Positions 1 through 16,059 of a DNA stretch of 64,000 nt are shown here, in pieces; the first letter of the stretch is position 1, and each line of letters starts with the position of its first letter. Where the stretch lies: contig BRXU01000024.1 in NCBI GenBank assembly GCA_030267565.1, positions 1-64,000 on the forward strand, read 5' to 3'. The position numbers and the translations under genes are program-made. The DNA comes from Pleodorina starrii. Taxonomy: Eukaryota > Chlorophyta > Chlorophyceae > Chlamydomonadales > Volvocaceae. The notes below the pieces were generated by a model. The model searched no databases. It worked only from the letters and a program-made list of their open reading frames with translations, and was not told where the DNA came from.

Positions 1-456
1 GTGCACGCGTCTATGCGAGCCGTGCATCGTGCCACTGCAGCGGCCCTGAGATGGAGCTGCGGAAGCCCGCTGGGAGAACGTGTGGGTAACCAACTGGATG
101 GTGGCAGTGGGCGGCCCGCACGGGGTCGTGCGAGGTGAAGGTACTGCTGCCGCTGCAGAACGAGTGAACTTTACCGGTAACCTCGCGTGTCGCGTCCCCG
201 CGCGCGGAGGAGGAACGCGTAGGCGTGAGCAATTGCTCCATGCCCATGAAGTCGATGTTGACAGCGGTGTGAGGTGTCTCTGGGTTGAATCCTGGTAGTT
301 ATGGGGCTACCCGGTCGCCTGTTCAGATTCGGCGGTTTACAACAACCTGTACGGAGGTCTTTCGGCCAGTAACCAGTTTTGGCGCCTAGCTTCTGTGCTG
401 CTGGTAGTCAGGCATTTCCTCTGCCCAGTTCATAAGTTGCCGTGCTTGAAACAAAA
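1..456 (+). promoter_or_regulatory. Upstream region of the left ADK copy
   Basis: No gene is supported here. The stretch is less GC-rich near the ADK start (300-456) than elsewhere and ends in an A-rich leader just before ATG at 457, a good algal start context. It probably holds the ADK promoter and 5' UTR. I see no clear TATA box. It is mirrored at 60,719-61,174. Confidence 0.5.
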
Positions 457-5501
<5,045 letters not shown>

Positions 5502-8074
5502 ACTGAACTGAGCAGCAGCCGAGTCAGGACCCCGGCTCGGGTGGGGCCCAGTATGCTAGCTACTGCTTGCTACTGCTTGCCCCGCTGAGGCCTCACTGGC
5601 CTGGGAGTGAATCGATCTGACCGACCAACCAATGACGGGCTGTGGGGATTGCTGCGACACCCGCCAGTTGGTCTGAGGGCCACATTTTAAAGGAGGTGAT
5701 GGCGCGGGAAGACGGAAGAGGGACAGACGGACGGTGGCGGGGCTGGCCGTGCCGCCAACGCATACTGGTACTCGCGACCGCCGCTGTCCCAGCTGCCAGT
5801 CAGCGCCTACCCGGCAGTCAGCAGCAGGAGACTGAGGTCAGCAAGACGGCACCGAACGACCTTCATGGGGGCGACATGAAGGTCCGAGGGGCCATAGCGA
5901 GAAGCAGACGTTTACCGTTGGGCCCTGCCGTACGACTGGTACGACTGATGACGATCTGTACGCGCCACTGGGCAATGCTCTGGATGGGGCCCCGAGAGGG
6001 GTTTGGTGCGGCCTCCCGGTAAAACCGGCAACCGGTGTGCATTTGTCGCGTGTCGCGGGTTGTTCCCCCGTGGGGGCAGCCTCCCGCTCCAGAACCAAAT
6101 TGGACCCTTAGTGGACCGTGGAGTGCAAACGAGGAGAGGGCGTGCAGCGCTCGAGGGGGGATGTGGCCCCAATCCAATCTTTTGACAGCGGCTTCGCAAG
6201 TTTGTCGGGCTCGCTCGTATGGGATGGGATGGGTCCCCCCTCCTGGCAGTTGTGACGCAGGAGGTGACGGACGTGTGCGGCTGGTGGCCGGGCACTTTCA
6301 CTGCGTAATGTGTGTCTGTCTGTGTGTGTGCCCGTGTGTGTGTGTGTGGCACCTGTCCCCAGGCCGCCACCTGGATACGCCGTAGTTTGGGTGGCGCCCG
6401 ACGCATGCGGCCTCGCGACGCCAGGGGGTGGAGAGATACCGGTATTCGTGTTTGATGGAGAAGGGGTGGTCCCGCGCGTCCGTATTTATGCTGCTGGCCC
6501 TTTCCCGGAGGAGGGAGGGAGAGGCGGGCGCCTGTCTAGTGACTTGCATCCCAAAGCTGAACCACGGCGGCGGCAACAAAGGGGAGGATTTGTATGAGGG
6601 GGGGGGAAGGGCTTTGCCGCGGTGTGGACGGTCGGTCGCGAGCTGCGGGGAGCGTGCGACGGTGATGAGTGCTCTGCTCGTGACATTGATGGGAGCAGTG
6701 TGTCTGTGACTCTGTCTGTCTGTGCCCGTCGCGGAGGTGTAGCCTCCAGGTTACGTTTGCCTGTCGAGGCAAATTGCGCAGTTGCCGTCGAATCGAATCA
6801 GGCGCACGCAAAGAACAAGAGTGGAGAGGGGAAGGTGTCTCCCATACGCGCCTTCGCTTCTTTGAGGTGTTGCGGACCTCCTCTCGTCTCGCCCACTGCA
6901 ATCCCCCCCGATCCCCTCGGCGGCTCTTCTGCCACAAACAAATGGAGGCCCTTCAAAGCAACAAGCCCTGAGGCAGTGTCCAGGTGCAGGTGCTGGCTGG
7001 GAGCCGGCAGCCCTGCCGTCTGTTGGAGTATCGTACGTGAACTCAGTGACCCCTGTGTAGGCATGCGACTGGGGCCGGGTGGTCACGGTCGGATAATGAA
7101 GTGTTGCAACTAAACGACAGCGCAAGTATGCAGCTGCTACAGCTCAAAGTTGGCTCTGGCCCTTTGCTCGATTGCTTGCGCGCGGAGGGCCCCATGGTGG
7201 GGTGGGCTGCGTGGGCATGGGGGATCTCGGGCCATCAGCACAGTACAGCACTTCTTTGCGCGGCTTCCACAGGGAGGGGCACACACCGGCGCTTGCACAT
7301 TGCCCCAGGTCGTTAAATGTCAAGTGTCCGGAACCTGTGAGACACCCCGCCGCCGCGTCACCTATTTGGCCTCTACAGACGCCGCGGGTTTGTCCCCATC
7401 GACATTTCTCGTCTGACTGGGCGGCCCCCCGGCAATGGATGAGTCGCTCGCCCTCCGCGTGGCAAGCCACCACACACCGCCTGTACAACGCCTTTGCATC
7501 CAAACACCCTTTGCAACCCCCTAAGCCTGACACCCCCAAACCCTAAGATCTAGCTACGGAGATCAGATTACTACTTAAGCCAAGTAAGCCGAAGAACGGT
7601 CAGGCCAGAGCCCGCCCGGCGGGTACCACCCCGCGCACCGCCCGCCGCAAACCCACCAATTAGGCCGCTAACCCCCGCGCCGTATGGGGAGGGGCTGCAG
7701 GGCAGTCCACTCCGGCGAGACGCGAATGAATTCAATTTCGGGCGCATGCTTGGGCCGTCCCCGACGACTGCTGGTGGGTGCTGCTGGTGCTGCCGCCTCC
7801 GCTAGTACGTCCACAGGCCCCGGACCTCGCCCCTCTCCCCGCCAGGTACGCACCCATGCTCACACTCCAGCCAGGCACACCGGCGAACTCCATGTCTCAC
7901 CACGCGCGCGAGCTCCAGGGCCAGGGCGAGGCTACTGTATTGGGCTCAGCATGCCCCTAGCTCCCCCGGGGCGCCGGCCGCCTGCCTGGCACCAGAATGC
8001 TCCCTCCCCCCGTGCGCCATGTAGGCATGATCAGACCGCCCCTTTCAACACAGCTTGCCAGGGGACAGCGCTCC
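5502..8074. other. Convergent intergenic region, ADK / 142-residue gene (left)
   Basis: About 2.6 kb lies between two convergent genes, presumably with both 3' UTRs. I see only shadow ORFs, a GT-rich microsatellite at about 6,309-6,350, and no protein or RNA gene I can recognise. No TGTAA signal was found for either gene by eye. Mirrored at 53,101-55,673. Confidence 0.5.
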
Positions 8075-8503
8075 TTAATAGAACTCGCGCTCGTCCGGCA
8101 GCACCATGGCCGGCTCGTCGCCCAGGGCCATCCGGCGCGGGTACCCGCTGCGCCGGTCGGCGTGCCGGAAGCAGAAGTCCGACAGGAAGTAGAAGGCCGC
8201 AGAGAAGCCGCCGACGAACCAGACCGCCTCAAAGGTGTTGCGGGCGGTCCAGACATACTCCTTCTCAAAGTGGTCCCGGCGGTAGTACCATGCCTCAATG
8301 TAGGGGTTCTTAGCGACCCACTCATACGACCGATCCATTGGCTTCGTGCGGCTGTAGATGCCAGGCGTGTACCGACTATCCGGCGTCAAAGCCTTAGACT
8401 CCGAAGCGAAGCCACGCCCGGCGCCAGCCTTGCTGCTGATGGCTTCGGCCCCGGCCAGCACACGGCGCAACAAGCCCTGCATGTTACGGGTCGAGCCTGC
8501 CAT
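8075..8503 (-). CDS. 142-residue mitochondrial-type single-span membrane protein (left copy)
   Basis: This is an intronless ORF of 142 residues with ATG at 8,501-8,503. The N-terminus is basic and amphipathic without acidic residues (RNMQGLLRRVLAGAEAISSK), followed by GRGFASES, a good R-x-F|A-S mitochondrial presequence cleavage site. The middle is rich in aromatics (NPYIEAWYYRRDHFEKEYVW). One hydrophobic span (about FEAVWFVGGFSAAFYFLSDF) precedes a basic, then acidic C-terminus. The overall design (presequence, soluble N-part, one span, short tail) resembles accessory subunits of respiratory complex I; I cannot assign a named subunit. It is divergent with the methyltransferase gene (368-bp gap). 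The mirror copy at 52,672-53,100 is identical in translation. Confidence 0.8.
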   Translation of the reverse strand: MAGSTRNMQGLLRRVLAGAEAISSKAGAGRGFASESKALTPDSRYTPGIYSRTKPMDRSYEWVAKNPYIEAWYYRRDHFEKEYVWTARNTFEAVWFVGGFSAAFYFLSDFCFRHADRRSGYPRRMALGDEPAMVLPDEREFY

Positions 8504-8870
8504 AGCTCTTGGCTAGACTAAGAGCGACGCCTAAGCCCAATGGGAAGCCAAGTCACGAAACTAGCACCAAGTCCAAGGTAAGCTATGGGTCCCACTAAGC
8601 TTGAACCCTGTGTTCACCCAATAATTGCTACGATAGTTGGCCAGAAGCAGGAGCACAGAGAGGGCAACGCAAATGTTTGTCGTACATCGTCCAGCCAACA
8701 CTCGCTGTAGAACTCTGACGCTGCATAAGCTAGGCACAGTAGTGTAATGGAAGTACAGTCACGGTTTACTTCAACTAATTTTGCTTCCCACGGTGAAGGA
8801 ATAAACGTCCTCTTAGGGCTGGATGTCTTGGCTACTTTAGCCAGCCGAAGCGAGAGGGACGGAGAACGGC
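8504..8870. promoter_or_regulatory. Divergent promoter region (142-residue gene / cap methyltransferase), left
   Basis: This 367-bp gap separates two genes transcribed outward. It is clearly less GC-rich than its surroundings and contains CCAAT-like strings (cccaatgg near 8,540, cccaataa near 8,620). A shared bidirectional promoter is the simplest reading. Transcription starts are not determined. Mirrored at 52,305-52,671. Confidence 0.5.
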
Positions 8871-9582
8871 ATGGCGGACGGCGTGGGAGGCGTTTGGGAG
8901 CAACAGAGGAACCATTACAACAACCATGTTCGCGACTTGTCAACCCGGGAGGTCCGTCGGGTCGGGGTATTGCGGTTGGCGCCGTCACCCCACCCACACC
9001 CCCTAGTTTTTGACTTTCTCGGGCCCGCTCGGCCCCGCGACGCGTGCCCACTCTCCCCCTTCTCAAGCGTAGGCACTGCAGCAGCGAAGCGAAGGGCCGG
9101 CGCAGGAGCTCAAAAACTTCCACAACCATATTAAGCGCCAATTGATTATGCGGTAAGGAGCTGCGACTAGCAATGCATCTGGCGGCGGCGATGCCGGGCC
9201 TGCGGCGGCAATACCGGGCCTGCGGCGGCATGTGACAACCGCTCGAACTGAAACTAACTGTAACGAACTCGGCCCCCGCTGCCTCCCCTTTCCCACTTAG
9301 GAAGCGGGGTACGACCAATCTTAAGGGCGATTTATCCCAATCCCACCTTCACAGCGATTCTCTCCTTCCAAACCGCAAAACCCACCCCCCCACCTCTAAC
9401 CCCCCTCCCCCCGCATCAACAACGTTCGCAGTGACTCATGGTATTATAAAGGAGCACACCACTCCCTGACCCCCTTCCCCCGCAGATTCGCCTATAAGCA
9501 GGAACGGCTGCTTGACCTGTGCTGCGGCCGCGGAGGGGATCTTCACAAGTGGCGGGAGGCGCAGGTGGGGGCGGGGGGGGGG

Positions 9583-9655
9583 AGGTTATCCACGTACAGG
9601 CCGGAGCCCGTGAACGGTAACGTAACAGAAAAATTCCGTCTCATCTGCAGAAGAT
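9583..9655 (-). repeat. Intronic repeat module C, inverted, methyltransferase intron 3
   Basis: This is the reverse complement of the CGGGCTCCGGCCT..ACGTGGATAAC module. It includes GTTATCCACGTACAGGCCGG and the ACGGTAACGTAAC string followed by CTGCAG. It matches the blocks at 2,556-2,626 and 12,870-12,955 but lies in opposite orientation just inside the 5' end of the intron. Confidence 0.55.
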
Positions 9656-12600
9656 GGGGGGGTTTCAGGAGTGCAGTGGATCATTTGGATGAGCGGCTGA
9701 GGGATGGTCCCTCCCTCCATGGTACCGCAGCGGTGGGAAGGCACGGTAGACTAGCAGGGGGGCGGGGAGGGGAGGAGCAAACAACGGAAGTGAGGGCAGG
9801 CAATCAAGGCTAACAACGGGGCAAACGGCAGAGCGAGCGGCATTAAGCCAACGCATTCTGGAGCCCGTTTACCGTTTACGTGGGTAGACGCGGCTGAGAC
9901 CGCGCCGCGCCAAAACAACCCTAGAAGAACGGACGGACAACCACAGCCGCCCGTCCGCCCCGGCACAACCCGACCATTGGTGGGCTCGGGGGGTAATAAG
10001 GACGGCCCGGGGCAAGGGAACGCAACGCAGTTACCTGGGGGGGCAGTCGGAGAGGGGATGGCCACCCCGTCGGCCGGGGCAGCCGCGGCTGTGGCTGGGG
10101 GAGGGGGAGGGCATGGCAGCATGGGGTTGGGCGATGTCACACACACTGCACCGGCACCTGCACCTGCACCCCCTGAGCAGCCATCGCCGCAGCCGTCGCA
10201 GCCCCGTCCCGTCCCGGCCCACCCTCCCCTGCTGGGTTCTGGGTCCGTTCGCTAACGCCGTCTCCTTCTCCGCAGCGGAATTCTCTTTATACCCTCCCCT
10301 CAGGAGGCGTAATGAGCCACTGACCGCCGACCCCCCCCTAAAGCCCCACCCACATCTTACACCCCCATCCCGACGTCCCCCCCAGGTGGGCTTCGTGAAG
10401 GGACTTGATATTTCGGAGCGCGAGGTGGAGGAGGCGCGGAGGAGGTACAGCGAGCTGCGGGAGAGGAGGGGCAGGGGTGAGAACCGGCAACGAGGAGCGG
10501 AGCGCGAGGGGTTTGCTGCGACGGGTTGTTGCCGTACGATTGTACGTAACTATTGGATCCCTCTCCGGAGGGAGCCACTCTCCCCGGGCGGAAGTCCCTC
10601 CCGCGCCCTCACAGCCCTCGCTAGCCGGTGTGTGTATGTATGTGGGGGGGGGGCTCCTGGGTCAGTGGTCAGTGGTCCTGGCGCCGCCACACGACCGGCC
10701 TCGTTGCTGGAGCGGCTGCTGCCCCGGGGGGGGGGCGGGCGGCAGCACCCACAGTACGTCCACCCTGGCTTACCGGGACCCTCCCCCCTCCCCTTCTGGT
10801 TTCTTTCTTGCAAATTCAATCTTCATTCCCCTCCCCCCTCCCCCCGGGTCCGCTCCCCTCCGCTACCATTTTGGACCGACTGTCGGTAGCCCCCGTGAGA
10901 TGTAGCCACCCATTGATGTGTCACACACAGCCATAAACGATAGAGCTCCAATCCCGCTACCGACGGGATGCGTCCATCTACGCATTCGGACCTTCCCTAC
11001 CCACTCATAACAGTCAGCAAGCAAGGAAACACCACACCTTTTCTGCTATTTCCTTTCCCTCCCTTCTTTCCACACCGCTGCGACATCATCTTTGTTCCCT
11101 CCCTCCCTCCGCCCCCTCCCCCCCCCTGTCCTCCCCGCTGTCCTCAGGTCCCGGCGGCTCGCTGCTGTGCGAGTTTGAGGCGGTGGACTGGCTCGGGAGC
11201 CGGCCGTACGAGGAGCTGGCGGCGGGGCCGGCATCGTACGGCGTGGTGACTTGCATGTTTGCGCTGCACTACTTCTTCATGAGTGAGGCCAGCCTCCGCA
11301 CCTTTCTGAGGAATGTGGCGACCAACCTGAGACATGGTGGGGGGAGGGGAGGGGAAACGAGGGGAGAGGAGAGGGGCGACGAGGGGCCCAGAGGAGAGGG
11401 GAGACGAGGGGCCAGGGGAGAGGGGAGACGAGGGCCCAGGGGACACTGGATTTGGGTAGGAAAGGAGAACCGCAGACGGAGTGAGTGGGTGGGGCGGGGT
11501 TGGCGGGGCCGGGCCGGGAATCGGGCAGGTGGGGGACGGGGGTGGCATACACATGGAGGCGACATGCACGCTTACACGGTACGCACACCACCACTCCTCT
11601 TGCCTCACCATCACACTGTTCACGCGCTCCGGCCTATCCGGCCTATATATATGCCCCCCGCCCCTTCAGGCGGCTACTTTGTAGGCACTATCCCCAGCGG
11701 CCGCCGGGTGATGCAGCTGCTGGGGGGCAAACCCGAGCTGCGCACTCCCATGCTGCGGCTGGTGCGCAGGTGGAAGGTGCGCGCGGGGGCTGGCGGGGGG
11801 TGGGGTTGGGGGGTGCGGGAGGGGCGGGGCGGGAGGGGCCGGGCGGGAGGGGCGCTTTTTGTGGAGACGGGAGGGCGGGCACGGATGTGACGGGGCTGCA
11901 CAGCCCTCGTCGGCATTGGCAGCGCCCATCCGCAGTCAGTCAGTCAGTCAGTCAGCAGGTCAGGTCCGCTCTGAACCGTCATCCCCACCCCATCGCAAAC
12001 ACACCGACCGTACCTGCCGTACCTGACGTACCTGCCGTACCTACCGCCATCACCGAATCACTTGTCCCTAGGATTGTGCCCGTGCCCCGACCTCCCAAGC
12101 CCCCCCCCCAAGCCTCCCCCCACACACACACTTGCCGAAGCCGCCAGCCCCATGCCTGCCCGCCTCCCCCTTTCCCTTTCCCTTTCCCTAATCCCTGACC
12201 CCTCCCCACCCCGACTCCACCCTCCCCTCACCTCCCCTCACCTCCCCAGAGTCGCCTCCGTCCCTTCCGCTTGCGGTCTCGTTTAATTTCCCCTCACTCC
12301 CCCTCATCCCCGTCCCAGGACCCCGCCCGCCCCCCTCTGTTCGGTGCGGGCTACATTTGCGACATTGCCGACACCGTGACTGCCTCCCCTGGAGGGAACC
12401 ACGGACGGCTCCCTGGAGTACTTGGTGGAACCTACCACCCTGGAGCGGATTGCGGCGGAGGTGGGCCTCATTGCCGTACGAGACTACATGGACCCCGTGC
12501 TGGCGACCTGCTTCAAAGAGGTACGGCACAATACGGCTCGGTACGGCACGTTACGGAGGGGGCCGGTGGCGGCGGCGGGGATTCACGACGTGGCCTGCGG

Positions 12601-12769
12601 GTCGGGACTCGGGAGGCTGTCGCGCAGTGTCCCACTTGGGAAGCCGAGCGGGAGGGGCACGATGAGGGGGGGTGGGGGGGTTAGGGGGCTGGGGGGTTAG
12701 GGGGGGTTTGCGCCACGATTTGGACCGACCGCGTCTTCTGCGTCGTCTGCACGCCCTCTGCCGCCGCTC

Positions 12770-12955
12770 CCCGGTTCGGGGTCCGTTGGCTGACGTCGTC
12801 TCCGTCTCCGCTGCGGTAATTTCTTTTTACCCCCTCCACGCCCTCGCTGTTTGCAAGTTTACCCCGTTTATCTTTTGCAGACAGGAATGAAACTTCTGAC
12901 ACCGGTACGTTACCGTTGGCGCGCCCCGGCCTACACGTGGATACCGTAACCCTCC
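12770..12955 (+). repeat. Fullest copy of the intronic repeat family (A-B-C), methyltransferase intron 7
   Basis: This 185-bp stretch carries module A (GGGGTCCGTTGGCTGACGTC), a T-rich segment, module B (TTTGCAAGTTTACCCC) and module C (GCAGACAGGAAT, then ACGTTACCGTT, then CGGCCTACACGTGGATACC). It ends about 38 bp before the next exon. Partial copies occur in other introns of ADK and this gene. Confidence 0.55.
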
Positions 12956-13166
12956 CCGCCTCCCCTCCCTGCCTCTCCCCCTCCCCCCGTCAGGAGGACC
13001 TTGACGCGCCCTTCAAGCACTTCCGGCCCTTCTTCCTGCACTCACTGCAACTGGATGTGGTGGAGGCTAAGCCGGGGGGGCCGCCCCCCCCCCCGCCACA
13101 GCCCCCCAGCAGCCAGGTGATGGTGAGGGAGGGGGAGGGGCGGAGTGGGGGGGGGGGGGCTGCGCG

Positions 13167-13190
13167 CCCCCCCCCCCCCCCCCCCCCCCC
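13167..13190 (+). repeat. 24-nt pure C run, left arm only
   Basis: There are 24 consecutive Cs in methyltransferase intron 8. The mirror position in the right arm (about 47,988-48,014) is a mixed CG-rich sequence of similar length, with the flanks conserved on both sides. This suggests a base-calling or consensus problem in the left arm. Confidence 0.8.
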
Positions 13191-13265
13191 ACCCGGGAAC
13201 AGGCGGGCCAACCCAAACCCCCCGGTTGCAGACCCTCCCTACAGCCGCACACACACCCTAAAACA

Positions 13266-13359
13266 CCTCATGTACGCACACAAAGAAATACACAAACAAA
13301 CAAAAGCGGTGTTTCACGCTTTTGTTTGTTTGAGTATTTGTTTGTGTGCGTACATGAGG
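13266..13359. repeat. Long inverted-repeat hairpin in methyltransferase intron 8 (left)
   Basis: Arm 13,266-13,308 pairs with arm 13,317-13,359 around an 8-nt loop (13,309-13,316). Each arm is 43 nt with only a few mismatches. The arms are A/T-rich (CAAACAAACAAAAGCG and its complement), unlike the GC-rich intron around them. The outer ends carry CCTCATGTACGCACACAAA. It is a candidate fold-back element or small-RNA hairpin. Mirrored at about 47,820-47,913. Confidence 0.85.
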
Positions 13360-15120
13360 GTTTTTTTCCAGGGGGTTACAGAAGCGGAATGCGTCGTTTC
13401 CTTCGCCCCCGCGATGGCCCCCTTGCTGTATGGACGGCCGCCCATCCGCCCCTCGCCGCCTCCTTCCCCTTTGCCTTCCCTTCCCCTTGCCTTCCCTTTC
13501 CCAGGCGCCTCTCTCACCCCTCCCCCACCCCCCGCTCTCCCTTGGCCCCCGCCCCCAGGCCAGCTCCCTCTTCGCCGCCTTTGTGTTTCAAAAAGTGGAC
13601 AGCCCCGAGGCCGTGACTCTGCCCATGGCACCCGAGTGCCAGTTCATGGTGGACCGCACGCAGGGGCGAGGAGGCGGAGGCGGAGGCGGACCCATGGGTC
13701 AGTCCGGGGGGGCCGCCCATGATGGGCCACCACCACCACCACCACCACCCCGGAGGACCCATGGGTCACCCCGGGGGGCCGCACATGATGGGGCACCCGG
13801 GACCCATGGGGCACCACGGGGGGCCCCCACAGGGCATGCCTGGGCCGTACGGCATGGGCGGCGGCGGGCCGCCGCCGCCAGGGTTTGGCGGGGGCGGGCA
13901 CGGGTACGCGGGAGGGCCGCCCCTGGGCGGGGCGCACGGCGGCAGGGGCGGGCCGGGGCCGGGTAAGCGGGGCTGGGACGGGCCCCGGCCGGGGCACGAC
14001 CGGGGGGACAAGCGGGGTAAGTTTGGCGGGGGGCCGGGGCGGGGCTGAGCGCTGGGGCGGCCTCACGCGCTCCCGCCCCCAGCCCTCACCTGCCGCCCGC
14101 TACAGCGCTGATGCCTCCAAGAGCGCTCCCCTCAGTGTCCGCTGCAGCGGTCCCCCCTGCAAGATGGATTGCCGGTTGCTGTTCATTCTTGGTACATTTG
14201 TGCGGCGGTGCAGCGTACGGAGCGCGTACGACAGCGGGTCGTTAGTTTCGGTGACACGGGGATGCGGTCGTACAGTACTGCACACAAATGCCGCCGCCCG
14301 GCAGTGACTTGGCGGCGCCAAGCCAAAAGCCAAGACCGGACCTCCCGCCCATGAAGAGTGTCATGAATGGTTTTGTTTAAAAGCGGGTGGACCCACGGGG
14401 TGCCGGTCAGTGCTTACCGCACCTCCGCTGCAGTGCACGTGCACGGCCAACTGGCTCTCGCTAGACCTACCACCACCACCACAACCACAAGCTGACATTC
14501 TCGCAATGGAACCCTAAGAGCAAAGCCGTTTGGGGGAGGGCCTTAGCGACCACAGAGCCTCCCAACAGGAACAGCCGCACCCGGACGCAGCCCCCCCAAA
14601 TAGCGAGTGTCTGTAGCAGCAAAAGGGACAAAGACAACTAGGACGGGGGGAGGGGGGCGGGCAATGATCCGGCCAGGGTCCCGGGGGGTGCTGGCTGCCG
14701 TCCGCCCGGCTCAACGATCTGCCAGGCGCCCTGCCTGGAGGAGCTCGGAGACACAAGCGCTGGTGCGTGGCGCTCATTGGCGCTGTGACTGGAGGCCACT
14801 CCCCCAAACCCCAGGTAACTGCGGTATCCCAGGTAACTGCGTTGCGTTCCCTCGTCCCGGGCCGTTTTAGTTATCCCCCGAACCCCACACCACCGCGTCC
14901 GGGATACAGGCTCCGGGGGCAGCATCCGTCCACAACGGACCCATTCACGGACCTCCACAGCCGAGGGGCCCCGCCACCGCTCAACCGATCACCCCCCATT
15001 CGCACCCGGAGGAGGGTGTGGCGGGGGCCTCAACGTTGCTCTACCCACACGCCGACGGCGGGGTGGGGCAACTCCCAACACGGCGAAACCTCGAGGCCGG
15101 GCCCATAGCCCATAGCCCTG

Positions 15121-15162
15121 ACACTGCACTGCACTGCACTGCACTGCACTGCACTGCACTGC
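15121..15162 (+). repeat. (GCACT)n pentanucleotide microsatellite
   Basis: Eight 5-bp units of GCACT occur in tandem. The mirror copy in the right arm (46,021-46,060, AGTGC units) has the same unit count. Confidence 0.9.
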
Positions 15163-15343
15163 TCACAGGGGGAATGGCGCACTGAGCCCCGCGAAGATTC
15201 TTTGCGATACGGTATCTCTGTTGCGGCAGCCAGCAGCAGCAGCAGCTCGCACAGCCGGCCGCAAATGAGCAGCTGTCAGAAGCCGCACAGCCAACGGCGG
15301 AGCGGTGCCCTGGTCACGGGCAACGCGACCGCGATGGGTGCGG

Positions 15344-15365
15344 TTACAAATAAGAAATAATTACA
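15344..15365 (-). terminator. Candidate PIS poly(A) signals (two TGTAA)
   Basis: Two TTACA strings (15,344-15,348 and 15,361-15,365) read TGTAA on the minus strand, about 0.7 kb after the PIS stop. TGTAA is the usual poly(A) signal of chlamydomonad algae. Usage is inferred, not shown. The mirror lies near 45,815-45,836. Confidence 0.4.
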
Positions 15366-16059
15366 TGGCCGCCTCGAACAAAAACCGGCAACGCACTCCA
15401 CTGAAATGCGCCAAAGTGGCCAATCGGGCAACAACAGCACCTCAACAATACTGCTGCTTGCGTGATCCCCCCGCCGGCAGGAGGACAGCGCCCGTGCCGT
15501 GTGCCGTACGTCCGTATCGCCAACCGGTGCACTCGACCACTGACGGACGTACGTAGGCGGTACGTATCATATGCCGCCCGCCGTTCACTGCTCCCCGCCC
15601 GCCGCCCGCCGCTGCTGCCGCAGATGCTGCCCCCACACTGAACTGTAAATGCGCGCCATGCTGCCACAACGCTGTGTGCCGGGTCGTCGCACTTTGCCCC
15701 TCCCCCCTCCACGTTCCCCCACGTCTCATTCATCGCGACAGCAAAGGAACCAAAGAACCCCCCTTCCAGAACCATCGCGCCCCCAAATACAAACACACAT
15801 GCACACACACAACATACACTCGCAACCCGCAACGCGAACCGGACGGGGAATTCGGCCTTCCTGCGGCGAAGGAAACCAACCCGCCTCCTGGCTACGTTGA
15901 ACAGCGCGGTCACCCCAACCCATTGCTGCGTCAACCCAACCCCATGTCCCCATCAGAAGTTCACTACCAACCCATCACCCCCACGGCCGCGATACGGCGG
16001 CGGCGCACTCAGCGGCAAGCCGAGTGCGCCACTCCAAGCCCTTAGGAGCCGGCCCATTC

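Larger units (their letters stand above)
8871..14048 (+). pseudogene. mRNA cap guanine-N7 methyltransferase, left-arm copy with two single-base frameshifts
   Basis: The family transfers a methyl group from SAM to N7 of the mRNA cap guanine in the nucleus (RNMT/Abd1). Exons read: 8871-8960, 9082-9152, 9486-9564, 10386-10476, 11148-11336, 11670-11776, 12319-12520, 12994-13122 and 13559-14048. The N-terminal HYNN..LKNFHNHIK block is followed by SAM motif I LLDLCCGRGGDLHKW, then GLDISEREVEEARRRY, FALHYFF and GGYFVGTIPSGR. Compared with the mirror copy there is one extra C in exon 7 (CCCC at 12,386-12,389). There is also one extra G in exon 9 (seven Gs near 13,704-13,710). Each shifts the frame. 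I suspect homopolymer sequence errors rather than true decay, because the right copy is intact. Exon 1/2 and exon 8/9 borders are the least certain. Confidence 0.85.
14049..16059. other. Convergent intergenic region, methyltransferase / PIS (left)
   Basis: About 2.0 kb lies between convergent genes and should hold both 3' UTRs. A TGTAA for the plus-strand gene is at 15,644-15,648. TTACA (TGTAA on the minus strand) at 15,344-15,348 and 15,361-15,365 would serve PIS. A pentanucleotide microsatellite lies at 15,121-15,162, and repeat module D (TGCGTTCCCTCGTCCCGGGC) at 14,836-14,885. The minus-strand open frame at 15,344-15,934 has no recognisable domain and looks like UTR. Confidence 0.5.

Noticed and set aside
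8614..9318. 234-codon minus-strand open frame
   Set aside because: It is antisense to methyltransferase exons 1-2 and the divergent promoter. The plus-strand exons carry the family motifs, so this is a shadow.
13371..13430. Possible extra methyltransferase exon (GVTEAEC..)
   Set aside because: The acceptor looks acceptable, but no good donor follows. The nine-exon model without it already keeps frame in the right arm.
15344..15934. 196-codon minus-strand open frame
   Set aside because: It lies in the likely PIS 3' UTR, is Cys/Arg-rich without a recognisable domain, and contains the TGTAA strings at its end.
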